This document shows positions 45,424 through 53,914 of a DNA stretch of 64,000 nt, in pieces. Below the pieces are notes generated by a model, which made no database searches, was not told the origin of the DNA, and saw only the letters and a program-made list of their open reading frames with translations. The position numbers were made by a program, and so were the translations under genes. The stretch lies in NCBI RefSeq assembly GCF_000384395.1, contig NZ_ARWE01000001.1, forward strand, positions 1,604,894 to 1,668,893, in the 5' to 3' direction. The stretch comes from Geopsychrobacter electrodiphilus DSM 16401. Its GTDB lineage: Bacteria > Desulfobacterota > Desulfuromonadia > Desulfuromonadales > Geopsychrobacteraceae. Position 1 is the stretch's first letter. Every line of letters begins with the position of its first letter.

Positions 45424-45696
45424 GTGACTAAAGCTGATCTGGTCAATGCAATTGCGGAGAAAGCGGGACTGAGCAAGGCGGACGCCGAGGGGGCGCTTAA
45501 AGCTTTTGCTGAGACTATTACTGGTGCACTTAAGACTGGCGACAAGGTTGCGCTGGTTGGTTTCGGGACTTTCAGTGTTGGTGATCGCGCGGCCCGTACA
45601 GGCCAAAATCCCCAAACTGGCGCAAAAATTCAAATTCCGGCTGCCAAGGTTCCTAAATTTAAAGCTGGCAAGGCATTGAAAGACGCCGTCAATTAA
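45424..45696 (+). CDS. hup: HU family DNA-binding protein
   Basis: This 90-residue nucleoid protein bends DNA as a dimer. The N-terminal helices ([20 protein letters not shown]), the signature [21 protein letters not shown] and the beta-arm [18 protein letters not shown] are canonical. The start is GTG 45424 with an excellent Shine-Dalgarno (AGGAGGTG). It is single-gene, with its own promoter. Confidence 0.96.
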   Translation: MTKADLVNAIAEKAGLSKADAEGALKAFAETITGALKTGDKVALVGFGTFSVGDRAARTGQNPQTGAKIQIPAAKVPKFKAGKALKDAVN

Positions 45697-45787
45697 GATT
45701 AACGCTACATAAACAAACCGAATATAGGAAGCGAGAAGCTGTCCAGACAATGCTTTTGGGCACTTCAGGCTTCCTATTTTCAACTGC

Positions 45788-45864
45788 GGGGCTGTAGTAG
45801 AGTCGGTTACAACGCCGGCCTGTCACGCCGGAGGTCGCGGGTTCAAGTCCCGTCAGCCCCGCCA
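45788..45864 (+). tRNA. tRNA-Asp (anticodon GUC), copy 1
   Basis: The acceptor GGGGCTG pairs with CAGCCCC, the anticodon arm CCGGC-CTGTCAC-GCCGG gives GUC, the T-loop is TTCAAGT and CCA is encoded. The D-stem GTAG/CAAC contains an A-A mismatch. It is identical over 77 nt to the copy at 45969. Confidence 0.94.
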
Positions 45865-45873
45865 TTTTCGATC

Positions 45874-45949
45874 GGGCGAATAGCTCAGCTGGGAGAGCGC
45901 CTGCCTTACAAGCAGGATGTCGGGGGTTCGAGCCCCTCTTCGCCCACCA
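45874..45949 (+). tRNA. tRNA-Val (anticodon UAC)
   Basis: The acceptor GGGCGAA pairs with TTCGCCC, the anticodon arm CCTGC-CTTACAA-GCAGG gives UAC, the T-loop is TTCGAGC and CCA is encoded. It sits between the two tRNA-Asp copies. Confidence 0.95.
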
Positions 45950-45968
45950 AATCAAGCAAATGTTCTAT

Positions 45969-46045
45969 GGGGCTGTAGTAGAGTCGGTTACAACGCCGGC
46001 CTGTCACGCCGGAGGTCGCGGGTTCAAGTCCCGTCAGCCCCGCCA
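45969..46045 (+). tRNA. tRNA-Asp (anticodon GUC), copy 2
   Basis: This is an exact duplicate of the 77-nt gene at 45788 with the same D-stem mismatch and encoded CCA. The exact identity points to recent duplication or gene conversion. Confidence 0.94.
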
Positions 46046-46050
46046 TTTAA

Positions 46051-46092
46051 ATAAAAAGAGCAATCCTGTTGAAGGGTTGCTCTTTTTATTTC
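46051..46092 (+). terminator. Terminator of the Asp-Val-Asp tRNA cluster
   Basis: The arms AAAAAGAGCAATCC and GGGTTGCTCTTTTT pair over 14 bp around a short loop and end in a T-run. Confidence 0.9.
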
Positions 46093-46147
46093 TAGGTCTA
46101 AAGTGATTCAACTTGACTGTTAACCTCTACGGTTTTTAAGATGGCAC

Positions 46148-46206
46148 CTTAATCATCCCTGTTATTTGGTTCTTGAGATGAAAGCTTAATTATCCTTGTT
46201 AGTTGG
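46148..46206 (+). repeat. Two 22-bp direct repeats before the cytochrome cluster
   Basis: The copies at 46148-46169 and 46185-46206 match at 19 of 22 positions with a 37-bp period; both begin CTTAAT and contain TGTTA-N-TTGG. The second runs into the Shine-Dalgarno of the PpiC gene. They could be tandem regulator sites. Confidence 0.55.
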
Positions 46207-46215
46207 AGTTTATTA

Positions 46216-47169
46216 ATGATTTTTTTACGCACTTTAATCTTCATGTTGATTCTTGCTCCTACTCCTCTCTTTGCCACTACTACGGATAGTAACTTGGTTG
46301 CTCGTGTTGGTGGAATCCCGGTGACTTCATTTGAGTTGAATCGTCAAATAAATAAGATAATACCCTTGAGGGTCAGTTTTCATGGGGGAGTTTCTGCGGA
46401 AAGAATTAAGGAGATTAGACAAGAAGCGTTGAAAGACCTGATTGAAAGAGCATACAAAGTTAAGTATGCGATCGATAATGAAATATCGGGTTCCAGTGCC
46501 AAGGTCGATGCGCAGATGAAAAAGATAAAAGGGAACTTCAAGACAGATGCTGAGTATGAAAAGGCAGTTGCCGTTGAGACTGAGACGGCATTACGCGCGT
46601 CTCTCTATCGGCAAATTCTGGCTACGGCAGCTGAAGACCTCGCAGTGACATCGAAGGTTCTCGTCAGCGATGAAGAAGTCGCTAAATATTATGCTGCGAA
46701 TAAACATATCTTTTTTATGCCCAAACAGTTTCGTGCCAGCCATATTTTAATCAAGGTTGATCCGTCGTCGAACGATGCGGAACGAGCCGCGCTGAAAAAA
46801 AAAGCTGAGGAGATTTTGGCTCGTGCGAAGAAAGGCGAAGATTTCTTTAATTTAGCTTACTATAATTCCGATGACCGGACTAAATATGTCGGTGGTGATT
46901 TAGGAATGTTTCACGCTGGACAGACAGAGAAACCTTTTGAGGAGGCATTGTTGAAACTTAAGGTTGGCGGTATCTCCGATTTGGTTTGGACTCGGTACGG
47001 CTATCACATTATCAAGTTGACTCAAGTCAACGAACCACGCCAACTGAGTTTCGATGAGGTGAAATTAAAGATTAAATCAACCCTTGAAAATAAACGACGG
47101 AAGAAAGTTTATGCTGAATGGATCTCTTCGCTGAAGCAGAAATATAAGGTTGAGTTGCTTGTACAATAA
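46216..47169 (+). CDS. Exported PpiC-type peptidyl-prolyl isomerase (SurA-like)
   Basis: This 317-residue periplasmic folding factor has a signal peptide of ~20 residues (cut near LFATTT), an N-terminal SurA/PrsA-type helical chaperone region (~30-165), and one parvulin domain (~175-280) with FRASHILIKVDP, GGDLGMFHAGQ and YGYHIIKLTQV. Start is ATG 46216 with GGAG upstream. The NHL lipoprotein start lies within its last codons. Location before two cytochromes c suggests it helps fold exported cytochromes. Confidence 0.9.
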   Translation: MIFLRTLIFMLILAPTPLFATTTDSNLVARVGGIPVTSFELNRQINKIIPLRVSFHGGVSAERIKEIRQEALKDLIERAYKVKYAIDNEISGSSAKVDAQMKKIKGNFKTDAEYEKAVAVETETALRASLYRQILATAAEDLAVTSKVLVSDEEVAKYYAANKHIFFMPKQFRASHILIKVDPSSNDAERAALKKKAEEILARAKKGEDFFNLAYYNSDDRTKYVGGDLGMFHAGQTEKPFEEALLKLKVGGISDLVWTRYGYHIIKLTQVNEPRQLSFDEVKLKIKSTLENKRRKKVYAEWISSLKQKYKVELLVQ

Positions 47170-48211
47170 ATATCAAATACGTTCTTGGTGGTTCCTGATC
47201 GTTATCCTCCTGTTGTTGCCGTCTTGTGCGCCAGGCATTCGTTCCCTGTCATTGTCTGATCCTGATGTAAATGTCGTTTGGCCCAAACCACCAGCACAGC
47301 CTCGCATTAGATTGCTCCGGAGATTTTCTGGAACAGAAGATCTGGTTGAGAAAAAATCACAAAAAAGTATTTTGTTCCAATGGCTTACCGGGGAGGGCAC
47401 TGAGTCCCTGCAGATGGGAACACCCTACGGTGTTGCTTCTGATGGTAAGGGGTTGCTTTGGGTTACCGATCCTGGAAATCACCTTGTTTTCAGGTTTGAC
47501 CTGGCAGGCCGACGGACTGATTTACTGACGAATATTGCGGGAGAGCCATTTCAGACCCCATCTGGGATAGTTTTTGATCCTGATCGGGATCGCCTCTATG
47601 TTGCTGATTCCGGTCTGCGGCGTGTATATATTTTTTCATCTAAAGGGGAGTTTCAGGGGCAGGTTGGCTCTGATGAAATATTTCTACGTCCTGCTGGTTT
47701 AGCTATTGATCGGTCGGGAAATCTTTTAGTAGCAGATGTCCTGCAGGGTCTGGTGCTGAGATTCTCGCCACAAGGGCAAATGCTTTCGTCCTTCAGAAGT
47801 TCAGTAACAGCAGATGGTCTTTTCAACAGGCCTCTCAGCATAGCCGTCGACCGTTCCGGTCGTGTATATGTCGTCGATTCACTGAATTTTCGTGTTGAAG
47901 TTCTTGATGACAAAGGCCATGGCATAGGGACTATCGGTGGACTGGGTGACGTCCCTGGAACCTTTTCGCGCCCGCGTGGCGTAGCCGTTGATTCTGTCGG
48001 GCACATTTATGTCACCGATGCCGCTTTTGACAATATCCAGATTTTCGGTCCTGATGGTCGTCTTCTGTTGGTATTTGGCTCGGGTGGCAAATGGGGCCTC
48101 TCCCTGCCGTCCAGCCTTTTTATCGATCAAAGAGACAGGATTTACGCTGTCGACACTTATAATCACCAAGTGCAGATCTATCAGTATTTGTCGCCAGGGC
48201 AGGATAAGTGA
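47159..48211 (+). CDS. NHL-repeat beta-propeller lipoprotein
   Basis: This protein has ~350 residues. A lipoprotein signal ends in LLLLPSC (lipidated Cys23), and about five to six NHL repeats follow, for example GVASDGKGLLWVTDPGNHLV, GLAIDRSGNLLVADVLQG and GVAVDSVGHIYVTDAAFDNI, predicted to form a six-bladed propeller anchored to a membrane. The start is set at TTG 47159, with AAGG nine bases upstream, giving an 11-base overlap with ppiC; TTG 47150 is possible. NHL lipoproteins recur next to multiheme cytochromes in Desulfuromonadia, but their role is not defined. Confidence 0.85.
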   Translation: MYNKYQIRSWWFLIVILLLLPSCAPGIRSLSLSDPDVNVVWPKPPAQPRIRLLRRFSGTEDLVEKKSQKSILFQWLTGEGTESLQMGTPYGVASDGKGLLWVTDPGNHLVFRFDLAGRRTDLLTNIAGEPFQTPSGIVFDPDRDRLYVADSGLRRVYIFSSKGEFQGQVGSDEIFLRPAGLAIDRSGNLLVADVLQGLVLRFSPQGQMLSSFRSSVTADGLFNRPLSIAVDRSGRVYVVDSLNFRVEVLDDKGHGIGTIGGLGDVPGTFSRPRGVAVDSVGHIYVTDAAFDNIQIFGPDGRLLLVFGSGGKWGLSLPSSLFIDQRDRIYAVDTYNHQVQIYQYLSPGQDK

Positions 48212-48300
48212 TTGTTGGTTCGCCGGTACTTTTTTTGCATAAAGAGTTTTGGATGGACCCCAGTTTCAACCGATGATTGTTAAATTCCTGTGGAGAACAA

Positions 48301-49092
48301 ATGAAACGATTTTTTATACTCAGCCAAGCGTTGTTGTTTAGCCTGATCCTCTATGGGCAAGCGCTTGCAATACCACTTACTGCTCCAGGGAATAGACATA
48401 ATCTTTCAAAAGGTTCGGGTGGTGTTATGGCCACTACCGAAACTCGCATCTGCGTCTTTTGCCATACCCCCCATGGTGCCTCCCCTCAGTCTCCGCTTTG
48501 GAACCGTCAGGACCCAGCGCAAACAAACTTTCCTCTTTATGCTTCACCGACTTTGGAAATACAAAATATTCCTGCGGCCGGATATAGCGCCGCTGACCAG
48601 ACAAAATATCCTAACGGGGCATCTCGAATGTGCCTATCCTGCCACGATGGAGTGAGTTCGGTCGGTGCGGTAATTTCCCAAACCTCAAAAATTATCATGA
48701 ATTATGACACTCTTGGCGCCTATGATACCGCGACCTCATCCAAGACGACGATTGATCTATCAAAATCTCATCCCATTTCTTTTGTGTATAGTGCCGCAGT
48801 AAAAGATGCAATCAACGTTGCCGAGGCCTTGCCATCTCATGGTCTCGCGACATATAAACTTCCCCTCGCGGGCTCTAAAACAACCCTGGATGGCAATGAA
48901 CGTATGCAGTGCACTACCTGCCATGATCCTCACAACGATACCAACAATGGAACGACGTACACTCTTCCTTTTTGGGCCAATAATGTTACTGGCGTAGAAG
49001 CGACTGATTATGACAATACCTGTAATGAATGTCATGTAAGTGGTGACTGGAATTCATGGGCAACTCCGCCACTGTCATTTCCGAATCACTGA
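48301..49092 (+). CDS. Secreted tetraheme cytochrome c
   Basis: This 263-residue protein has a signal peptide (cut near GQALA, ~24) and four CXXCH heme motifs: CVFCH, CLSCH, CTTCH and CNECH. Spare His residues that could be distal ligands include HTPHG, SHPIS and HDPHN. The first Met is ATG 48301 with GGAG upstream. Size, four hemes and the CVFCHTPHGA ... CLSCHDG ... CTTCHDPHN pattern resemble extracellular tetraheme cytochromes such as OmcE of Geobacter, which polymerises into filaments; this resemblance is an inference. It follows the PpiC and NHL genes and precedes an octaheme cytochrome. Confidence 0.88.
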   Translation: MKRFFILSQALLFSLILYGQALAIPLTAPGNRHNLSKGSGGVMATTETRICVFCHTPHGASPQSPLWNRQDPAQTNFPLYASPTLEIQNIPAAGYSAADQTKYPNGASRMCLSCHDGVSSVGAVISQTSKIIMNYDTLGAYDTATSSKTTIDLSKSHPISFVYSAAVKDAINVAEALPSHGLATYKLPLAGSKTTLDGNERMQCTTCHDPHNDTNNGTTYTLPFWANNVTGVEATDYDNTCNECHVSGDWNSWATPPLSFPNH

Positions 49093-49128
49093 TTTGTACT
49101 TTAATTTTTATTGGGGAAGGCATTTATC

Positions 49129-50256
49129 TTGCGACATATTTTACTACGTGCATCACTATTATGTGGTGTAATCCTGTTTTTACTTTCCCCTTTGCCTGGT
49201 GGGGTGAAATGTGTTGCCGCATCATCAGACAAAGGTCTGATGACAGGTGTTCATGGTGATAAACGGATCTTGCCTAAATCCTGCAGAGCTTGTCATCGTG
49301 GTATGAATATGTCTATTCAAGGCGAAGAGAAAGTTTGCTTGACCTGTCATGGCAATTCTAGCTCGCGTCAACAAATGCAAATTTCAGGTTTTCTTGATAA
49401 AAATGCGAGGGTTGATTTAAAGGATATTGGTTATGAATTAAGTAAACCCTATAATCATCCAGTGCTAGCCACTAGTGGGGTTCATCAGCAGCGGGAAGTG
49501 CTCCCTGAAGAGCTGGTCAACGCGCGCCGTCATTCGGAATGTATCGACTGCCATGAGCCGCATCAGTTGCGGAAGAACGCCCCTTATCGAGGCATCAGCA
49601 AGCGAGGGCTTGGTAATTTTAACACCGGCATAACAAAAGAATATGAACTTTGTTATAAATGTCATGCCGATAGCGCAAATCTCCCCGCTGACTCCAGTAA
49701 CAAAAGAGAAGAGTTCCGTCGCTCAAATCCTTCTTTTCATCCGATTGAGGGAGAGGGGGCCAACTCGTATGTAATCAGTCTCAAGTCGCCCTATAAAGCA
49801 CGTAAGGAGCAACCTGGTGACGTTTCGATTATTAGCTGTAGTGATTGCCACGGAAGTGATGACAGCAACGGTCCGAGAGGTCCTCATGGTTCAATTTACC
49901 GTGGCCTGTTGGTCGATAATTATGAGATGGAAGACGGCCGAAACGAAAACCAACGTGCTTACGCACTGTGTTATCGTTGTCATGATCGTAGCAGTATTCT
50001 TGGCAATGAAAGTTTTGCATATCATGCGTTACATATTCAGGGAAACGGTACGCGTAATTTTGCTGGAACCAGTTGTTTTACCTGTCACGACGCTCACGGT
50101 AGCAGTGTCAATCAATTTTTGATCCGCTTCAATCTGGACGTAGTCAGGCCGAATGCTGCAGGTAACCTTCAATTTAAAGCTGTTGGCGTTTCGAGTCGTC
50201 ATGGTTCTTGCGCCCTCAGTTGCCACGGGGTTGATCACGGACCTAAGAATTATTAG
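49129..50256 (+). CDS. Multiheme cytochrome c with seven CXXCH and one CX3CH motif
   Basis: This protein has ~375 residues with an N-terminal hydrophobic signal segment (~5-25, cut near KCVAA). Seven standard heme motifs are visible in order: CRACH, CLTCH, CIDCH, CYKCH, CSDCH, CYRCH and CFTCH. Near the C-terminus is CALSCH, with three residues between the Cys, likely a non-standard eighth site. The start is TTG 49129, eight bases after AAGG; TTG 49111 lies upstream of that Shine-Dalgarno. The domain order resembles doubled-CXXCH proteins. It is the last gene of the cluster and is followed by a terminator. Confidence 0.87.
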   Translation: MRHILLRASLLCGVILFLLSPLPGGVKCVAASSDKGLMTGVHGDKRILPKSCRACHRGMNMSIQGEEKVCLTCHGNSSSRQQMQISGFLDKNARVDLKDIGYELSKPYNHPVLATSGVHQQREVLPEELVNARRHSECIDCHEPHQLRKNAPYRGISKRGLGNFNTGITKEYELCYKCHADSANLPADSSNKREEFRRSNPSFHPIEGEGANSYVISLKSPYKARKEQPGDVSIISCSDCHGSDDSNGPRGPHGSIYRGLLVDNYEMEDGRNENQRAYALCYRCHDRSSILGNESFAYHALHIQGNGTRNFAGTSCFTCHDAHGSSVNQFLIRFNLDVVRPNAAGNLQFKAVGVSSRHGSCALSCHGVDHGPKNY

Positions 50257-50280
50257 CTTTTTATCCTCATAAAATATTTA

Positions 50281-50312
50281 ACCTCCGGTCTTTTTGATCG
50301 GAGGTTTTTTTG
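50281..50312 (+). terminator. Terminator after the cytochrome cluster
   Basis: The arms ACCTCCGGTC and GATCGGAGGT (one GU pair) enclose loop TTTTT and are followed by seven T. It lies between convergent genes. Confidence 0.9.
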
Positions 50313-50313
50313 T

Positions 50314-52086
50314 TTAAAAGGGGAAGACAAGCGGGATAAGGAGTGACGCCAGAGACCAGCAAAGAAGATTAAGGCCTACACCAACGCGGGTGTAATCAAA
50401 AAATTTATAGCCACCCGGACCCATCACGAGAGCATTGGACTGGTGACCGATGGGAGAAATGAAGCAGATGGATGCCGCGACTGCAATCCCCATAAAGAAC
50501 GGCTTGGGGTCTACTGTTAACGAGACAGCGCAACTATAGGCGACAGGTGCCAGCAAAACCACAGTGGCTGCGTTACTCATAATCGCGGTGAGGATTAAGG
50601 TCAAAAATATCAGAATCGCCAGGATTGGCCAGGCGCCGAGATCGCCGGCAGAGTTTATCAGGGTTGTTGCCAGCTTTTGTGCCAGGCCACTGCTTTCCAT
50701 TGCGATCCCCAATGGAAGAGTTCCCGCGATGAGAAGGATAATGGACCAGTCGATACTTTCGTAGGCTTCCTTGATTGTGAGACACCCAGAGAGGACCATT
50801 AACAGGGCGCCAAGCGTCGCCGAGAGCATGATCGGCATTACTCCAGTTGTGGCTAATAAAATAGCACCCGCCAGAATTGCGATTGAGGCTGGCCCTCTGT
50901 GAGGGCGATAGGGGCTGGTTTCAATGTTTCCCAGTAATAAAAATCCGTGGCTTTGACTGAGGTGTAGCACATGATCCCGAGTCCCCTGAAGGAGGAGGAC
51001 ATCGCCAAAGCGTAAGGTCACATGATCAACTTTTCGTACTACGGGCGCTCCTGAACGCCAGATGGCTAAAACCGTTAAACCATAGGTGTCTGCAAATTTC
51101 ACTCGGCGCAGCGTCTTTCCTACCATTTCACTGGTTGGGGTTAATGACGCTTCAATAACCAGCACATCTTCACGAACGCGTTGAGGGTTTTTCGGATATT
51201 CTTTTTCCGGGACGACCTGTAGTCCTTCCGCACGATGCAATTCTAAAATTGTTTTCGGATTTCCTTCGATAAACAGGATATCCCCGGCCAAGATTTTGCG
51301 ATTTTTGTGCGGAAACGGAAAATTTTGGCGTCCACGTAATATTGCTCTTACTTTAAGCTTGTGATTTTCTTCAAGTCGTGACGCTGCAATGGTTTTATTT
51401 GCAATCAGTGATCTTGGGAGGACCTCGACCTCTGCGATATACTCTTTAACCTGATATGCAGTCGTGAGGATGCCTGATTTGCGTTCTGGCAGTAAACGAC
51501 GACCCAGAGTCATCATGTAGAAGATTCCCGTAATCAGAAGAAGAATTCCTACCGGAGAATAATCAAACATTGTGAAGGAACTATTTGCATGTTGTTTTAA
51601 CAGCGCATTGGCCAAAAGATTAGGCGGTGTGCCAATCAGGGTGCACACCCCACCTAGAAGCGATCCGAAGGCGAGGGGCATAAGGAGTTTTGACGGGCTC
51701 ACATTTCCTTTTTTCCCCATTTCAATGGCGAGCGGCATAAGCAACGCCGTGGCGGCGATATTGTTGATAAATGCAGAAAAAACTGCTGAAGTCGCCATGA
51801 TGGTCATTACCATATAGCGTTCATTCTGTCCGGAAATATTCAGAAGTCTTGTGGTTAGTGGCTGTAGCGCTCCCGTGTGGGTTAGGCCTGCACTAATGAT
51901 AAACATAACGGCGACTGTGATGACTGCAGGATTGCTGAAGCCAGAAAAAGCTTCCATCGGGGAAACTAGCTCTGTGATACCGAGAGCTAATAAAATCATC
52001 AGGCTGACGAGGTCAACCCTTAGCCAATTACAGGCGAAGAGAAAAATGGAAACGGACAGGATTACAAGAACCAGTAGCGCATCCAC
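50314..52086 (-). CDS. SLC13-type anion transporter with two RCK_C domains
   Basis: This 590-residue inner-membrane permease has two halves of ~5-6 transmembrane helices each (residues 1-200 and ~400-590). The N-terminal half has AFINNIAATALLMPLA and GTPPNLLA and the C-terminal half has AIMSNAATVVLLAP, both typical of the DASS/SLC13 family (sulfate, dicarboxylates). The cytoplasmic insert (~210-395) contains two TrkA-C/RCK_C domains. The start is GTG 52084-52086 after GGAGG. Substrate cannot be assigned; sulfate or dicarboxylate uptake is likeliest. Confidence 0.88.
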   Translation of the reverse strand: MDALLVLVILSVSIFLFACNWLRVDLVSLMILLALGITELVSPMEAFSGFSNPAVITVAVMFIISAGLTHTGALQPLTTRLLNISGQNERYMVMTIMATSAVFSAFINNIAATALLMPLAIEMGKKGNVSPSKLLMPLAFGSLLGGVCTLIGTPPNLLANALLKQHANSSFTMFDYSPVGILLLITGIFYMMTLGRRLLPERKSGILTTAYQVKEYIAEVEVLPRSLIANKTIAASRLEENHKLKVRAILRGRQNFPFPHKNRKILAGDILFIEGNPKTILELHRAEGLQVVPEKEYPKNPQRVREDVLVIEASLTPTSEMVGKTLRRVKFADTYGLTVLAIWRSGAPVVRKVDHVTLRFGDVLLLQGTRDHVLHLSQSHGFLLLGNIETSPYRPHRGPASIAILAGAILLATTGVMPIMLSATLGALLMVLSGCLTIKEAYESIDWSIILLIAGTLPLGIAMESSGLAQKLATTLINSAGDLGAWPILAILIFLTLILTAIMSNAATVVLLAPVAYSCAVSLTVDPKPFFMGIAVAASICFISPIGHQSNALVMGPGGYKFFDYTRVGVGLNLLCWSLASLLIPLVFPF

Positions 52087-52127
52087 ACGACCTCCAACAA
52101 CGCTATAATTCTTATAACTCTAGTCGA

Positions 52128-52790
52128 TCAAAGGGTATTCCTCAACTGTGCATGACTAGTTGTCATTTTTTGCAGGATGAGTCGCACTGCCTTGTGAGGG
52201 TCTCCCTCAGCCATAACCGCTGAAATAAGAGCGACACCGTATGCTCCTGCATTGATGACTTCATTGATGCGGTCGGGATTGATCCCACCCAAAGCATAGA
52301 TGGGAATTGAGGACGTATTGCAGAGTTCTTGCAACGCATTGAGACCCTGAGGCGGGCCATATTGAGCTTTAGACGCTGTAAAATAGACAGGGCCAAAGGT
52401 CGCAAAATCGGCGCCTTGGGAGGCTGCATCTTCGACTTCCTGGGGGCTGTGCGCCGAGAAACCAATCAGGGCACGCTGGCCAAGGATTTTTCGTGCTTCG
52501 AAGACTTTCTCGGTGTCAATCCCAAGCTGTACACCGTCGGCGCCTATTTCAATGGCAAGTTCCAGCGATCCATTCAATAACAGTTTTGCGCCATAGGACC
52601 TTGTTAGAATCAGAACCTTCCCGGCAAGAGCGCGAAGCGCGGAAGGGGAGAGATCTTTCTCTCGCAATTGCAGCAATCTGACCCCCGCCTTCAGGGCGGC
52701 TTCAAGAACAAAAAGCAGATCCGGGGACGTCAATTTTCGATCGGTAATCAGGTAAAGCGAAGGGAGATCTGACGTGGTGCCTCCGCTCAT
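52128..52790 (-). CDS. thiE: Thiamine-phosphate synthase
   Basis: This 220-residue TIM-barrel enzyme joins the pyrimidine and thiazole phosphates. Motifs include LYLITDRK, LLQLREKDLS, DGVQLGI, ATFGPVYFTASKAQYGPPQGL and ALGGIN. The ATG 52788-52790 overlaps the thiH stop by four bases (ATGA), so translation is coupled; a longer in-frame reading inside thiH is rejected. It is the last gene of the thiamine operon. In E. coli-type enzymes the basic sites near QLREKD bind pyrophosphate. Confidence 0.93.
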   Translation of the reverse strand: MSGGTTSDLPSLYLITDRKLTSPDLLFVLEAALKAGVRLLQLREKDLSPSALRALAGKVLILTRSYGAKLLLNGSLELAIEIGADGVQLGIDTEKVFEARKILGQRALIGFSAHSPQEVEDAASQGADFATFGPVYFTASKAQYGPPQGLNALQELCNTSSIPIYALGGINPDRINEVINAGAYGVALISAVMAEGDPHKAVRLILQKMTTSHAQLRNTL

Positions 52791-53914
52791 TCCGGTTGCC
52801 CGAGAAAGGCGCCATCCCAATCTTTCCAGACGGCTTCATAGCCACGTTCGGCGAGAAGGACACGGATCTCCTCTGGACTGCGATGATCGCTGATAGCAAA
52901 CTGTTCGCCATCTCCTTCATCCCCTTCATACCCCCCGGGTGCGGTGCAGGACCCGGCGCTCATCTGGGTAATGCCGAGGGGGAGGAGATTGTCTCTCAGT
53001 TCGGCGCTTTCGCGCGTCGACAGGATCAATCCAGCGTCAGGCAAAAAAAGGCGTAATGCGCAGATGAGTTGTGTTAGCTGACGATCGGTGACTATTGAGC
53101 GTGGGGCAAAACCGCCCTCAGCAGGGCGAAGGCGCGGAAATGAGATGCTGACCTGTGTGCGCCAGAAGCGGTGCATAAGATAGCGGGCGTGCAGGCCTGT
53201 GTAAAAGGCGTCGGTCAAATAATCGCCAAGCCCAAGGAGAGCACCTATGCCTATCCGTCTGAGACCTGCTTCACCGGCTCTTTCCGGAGCCTCCAGGCGA
53301 TAGCGGAAATCACTCTTCGGGCCGAAGGGGTGCAGTTCCGGATAGAGCCTCTGGTCATAAGTCTCCTGGTAAAGGGCTAATCCATCGATACCAACATGTT
53401 CAAGACGTTGATAATCGTCGCGCGACATCGGGAAAACTTCAATTGAGAGTGAACTGAATTTCGCTGAAAGGAGTTTTACTGCATGTTCAAGATAGTCAAC
53501 TCCGGCGGCTTCAGGGGCTTCACCGGTCAACAGCAGTATGTGTCTGAACCCTTGGCGGTGCAGGTGATCGCCTTCACGCAGGATCTCATCGTCATTCAGG
53601 GTTTTTCTACGAAGATCGTGGTTGTCGGCACTGAAACCGCAATATTTACAGCCATTGTGGCATTCATTTGAAAGGTAGAGTGGGGCGTAGAGTTGAATCG
53701 TCCGACCGAAGCGCTGACTGGTGATGCGGTGCGCAATGCCAGCCAGAGTTTCAAGTTGGTCATTATTGATCTTGGGTGACAGCAGGCAGATGAAATCAGC
53801 GACCGATAGTTTTTGCTGAGATAATGCACGGTCGATATCTTCCGGCGAAATTTCATAAAGACGCTTTTTAAGGTCTGATGCCGGATATTGCTGAAGGAGA
53901 GTGTAAAAACTCAC
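52787..53914 (-). CDS. thiH: 2-iminoacetate synthase ThiH
   Basis: This 375-residue radical SAM enzyme cleaves tyrosine to dehydroglycine and p-cresol for thiazole synthesis in anaerobes. The cluster motif is CHNGCKYC (CX3CX2C) in YLSNECHNGCKYCGF; SCTAPGGYEG near the C-terminus is typical. The GTG start at 53914 abuts the thiG stop and has GGAGG upstream. Use of ThiH rather than ThiO (oxygen-dependent) fits an anaerobe. Confidence 0.94.
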   Translation of the reverse strand: MSFYTLLQQYPASDLKKRLYEISPEDIDRALSQQKLSVADFICLLSPKINNDQLETLAGIAHRITSQRFGRTIQLYAPLYLSNECHNGCKYCGFSADNHDLRRKTLNDDEILREGDHLHRQGFRHILLLTGEAPEAAGVDYLEHAVKLLSAKFSSLSIEVFPMSRDDYQRLEHVGIDGLALYQETYDQRLYPELHPFGPKSDFRYRLEAPERAGEAGLRRIGIGALLGLGDYLTDAFYTGLHARYLMHRFWRTQVSISFPRLRPAEGGFAPRSIVTDRQLTQLICALRLFLPDAGLILSTRESAELRDNLLPLGITQMSAGSCTAPGGYEGDEGDGEQFAISDHRSPEEIRVLLAERGYEAVWKDWDGAFLGQPE

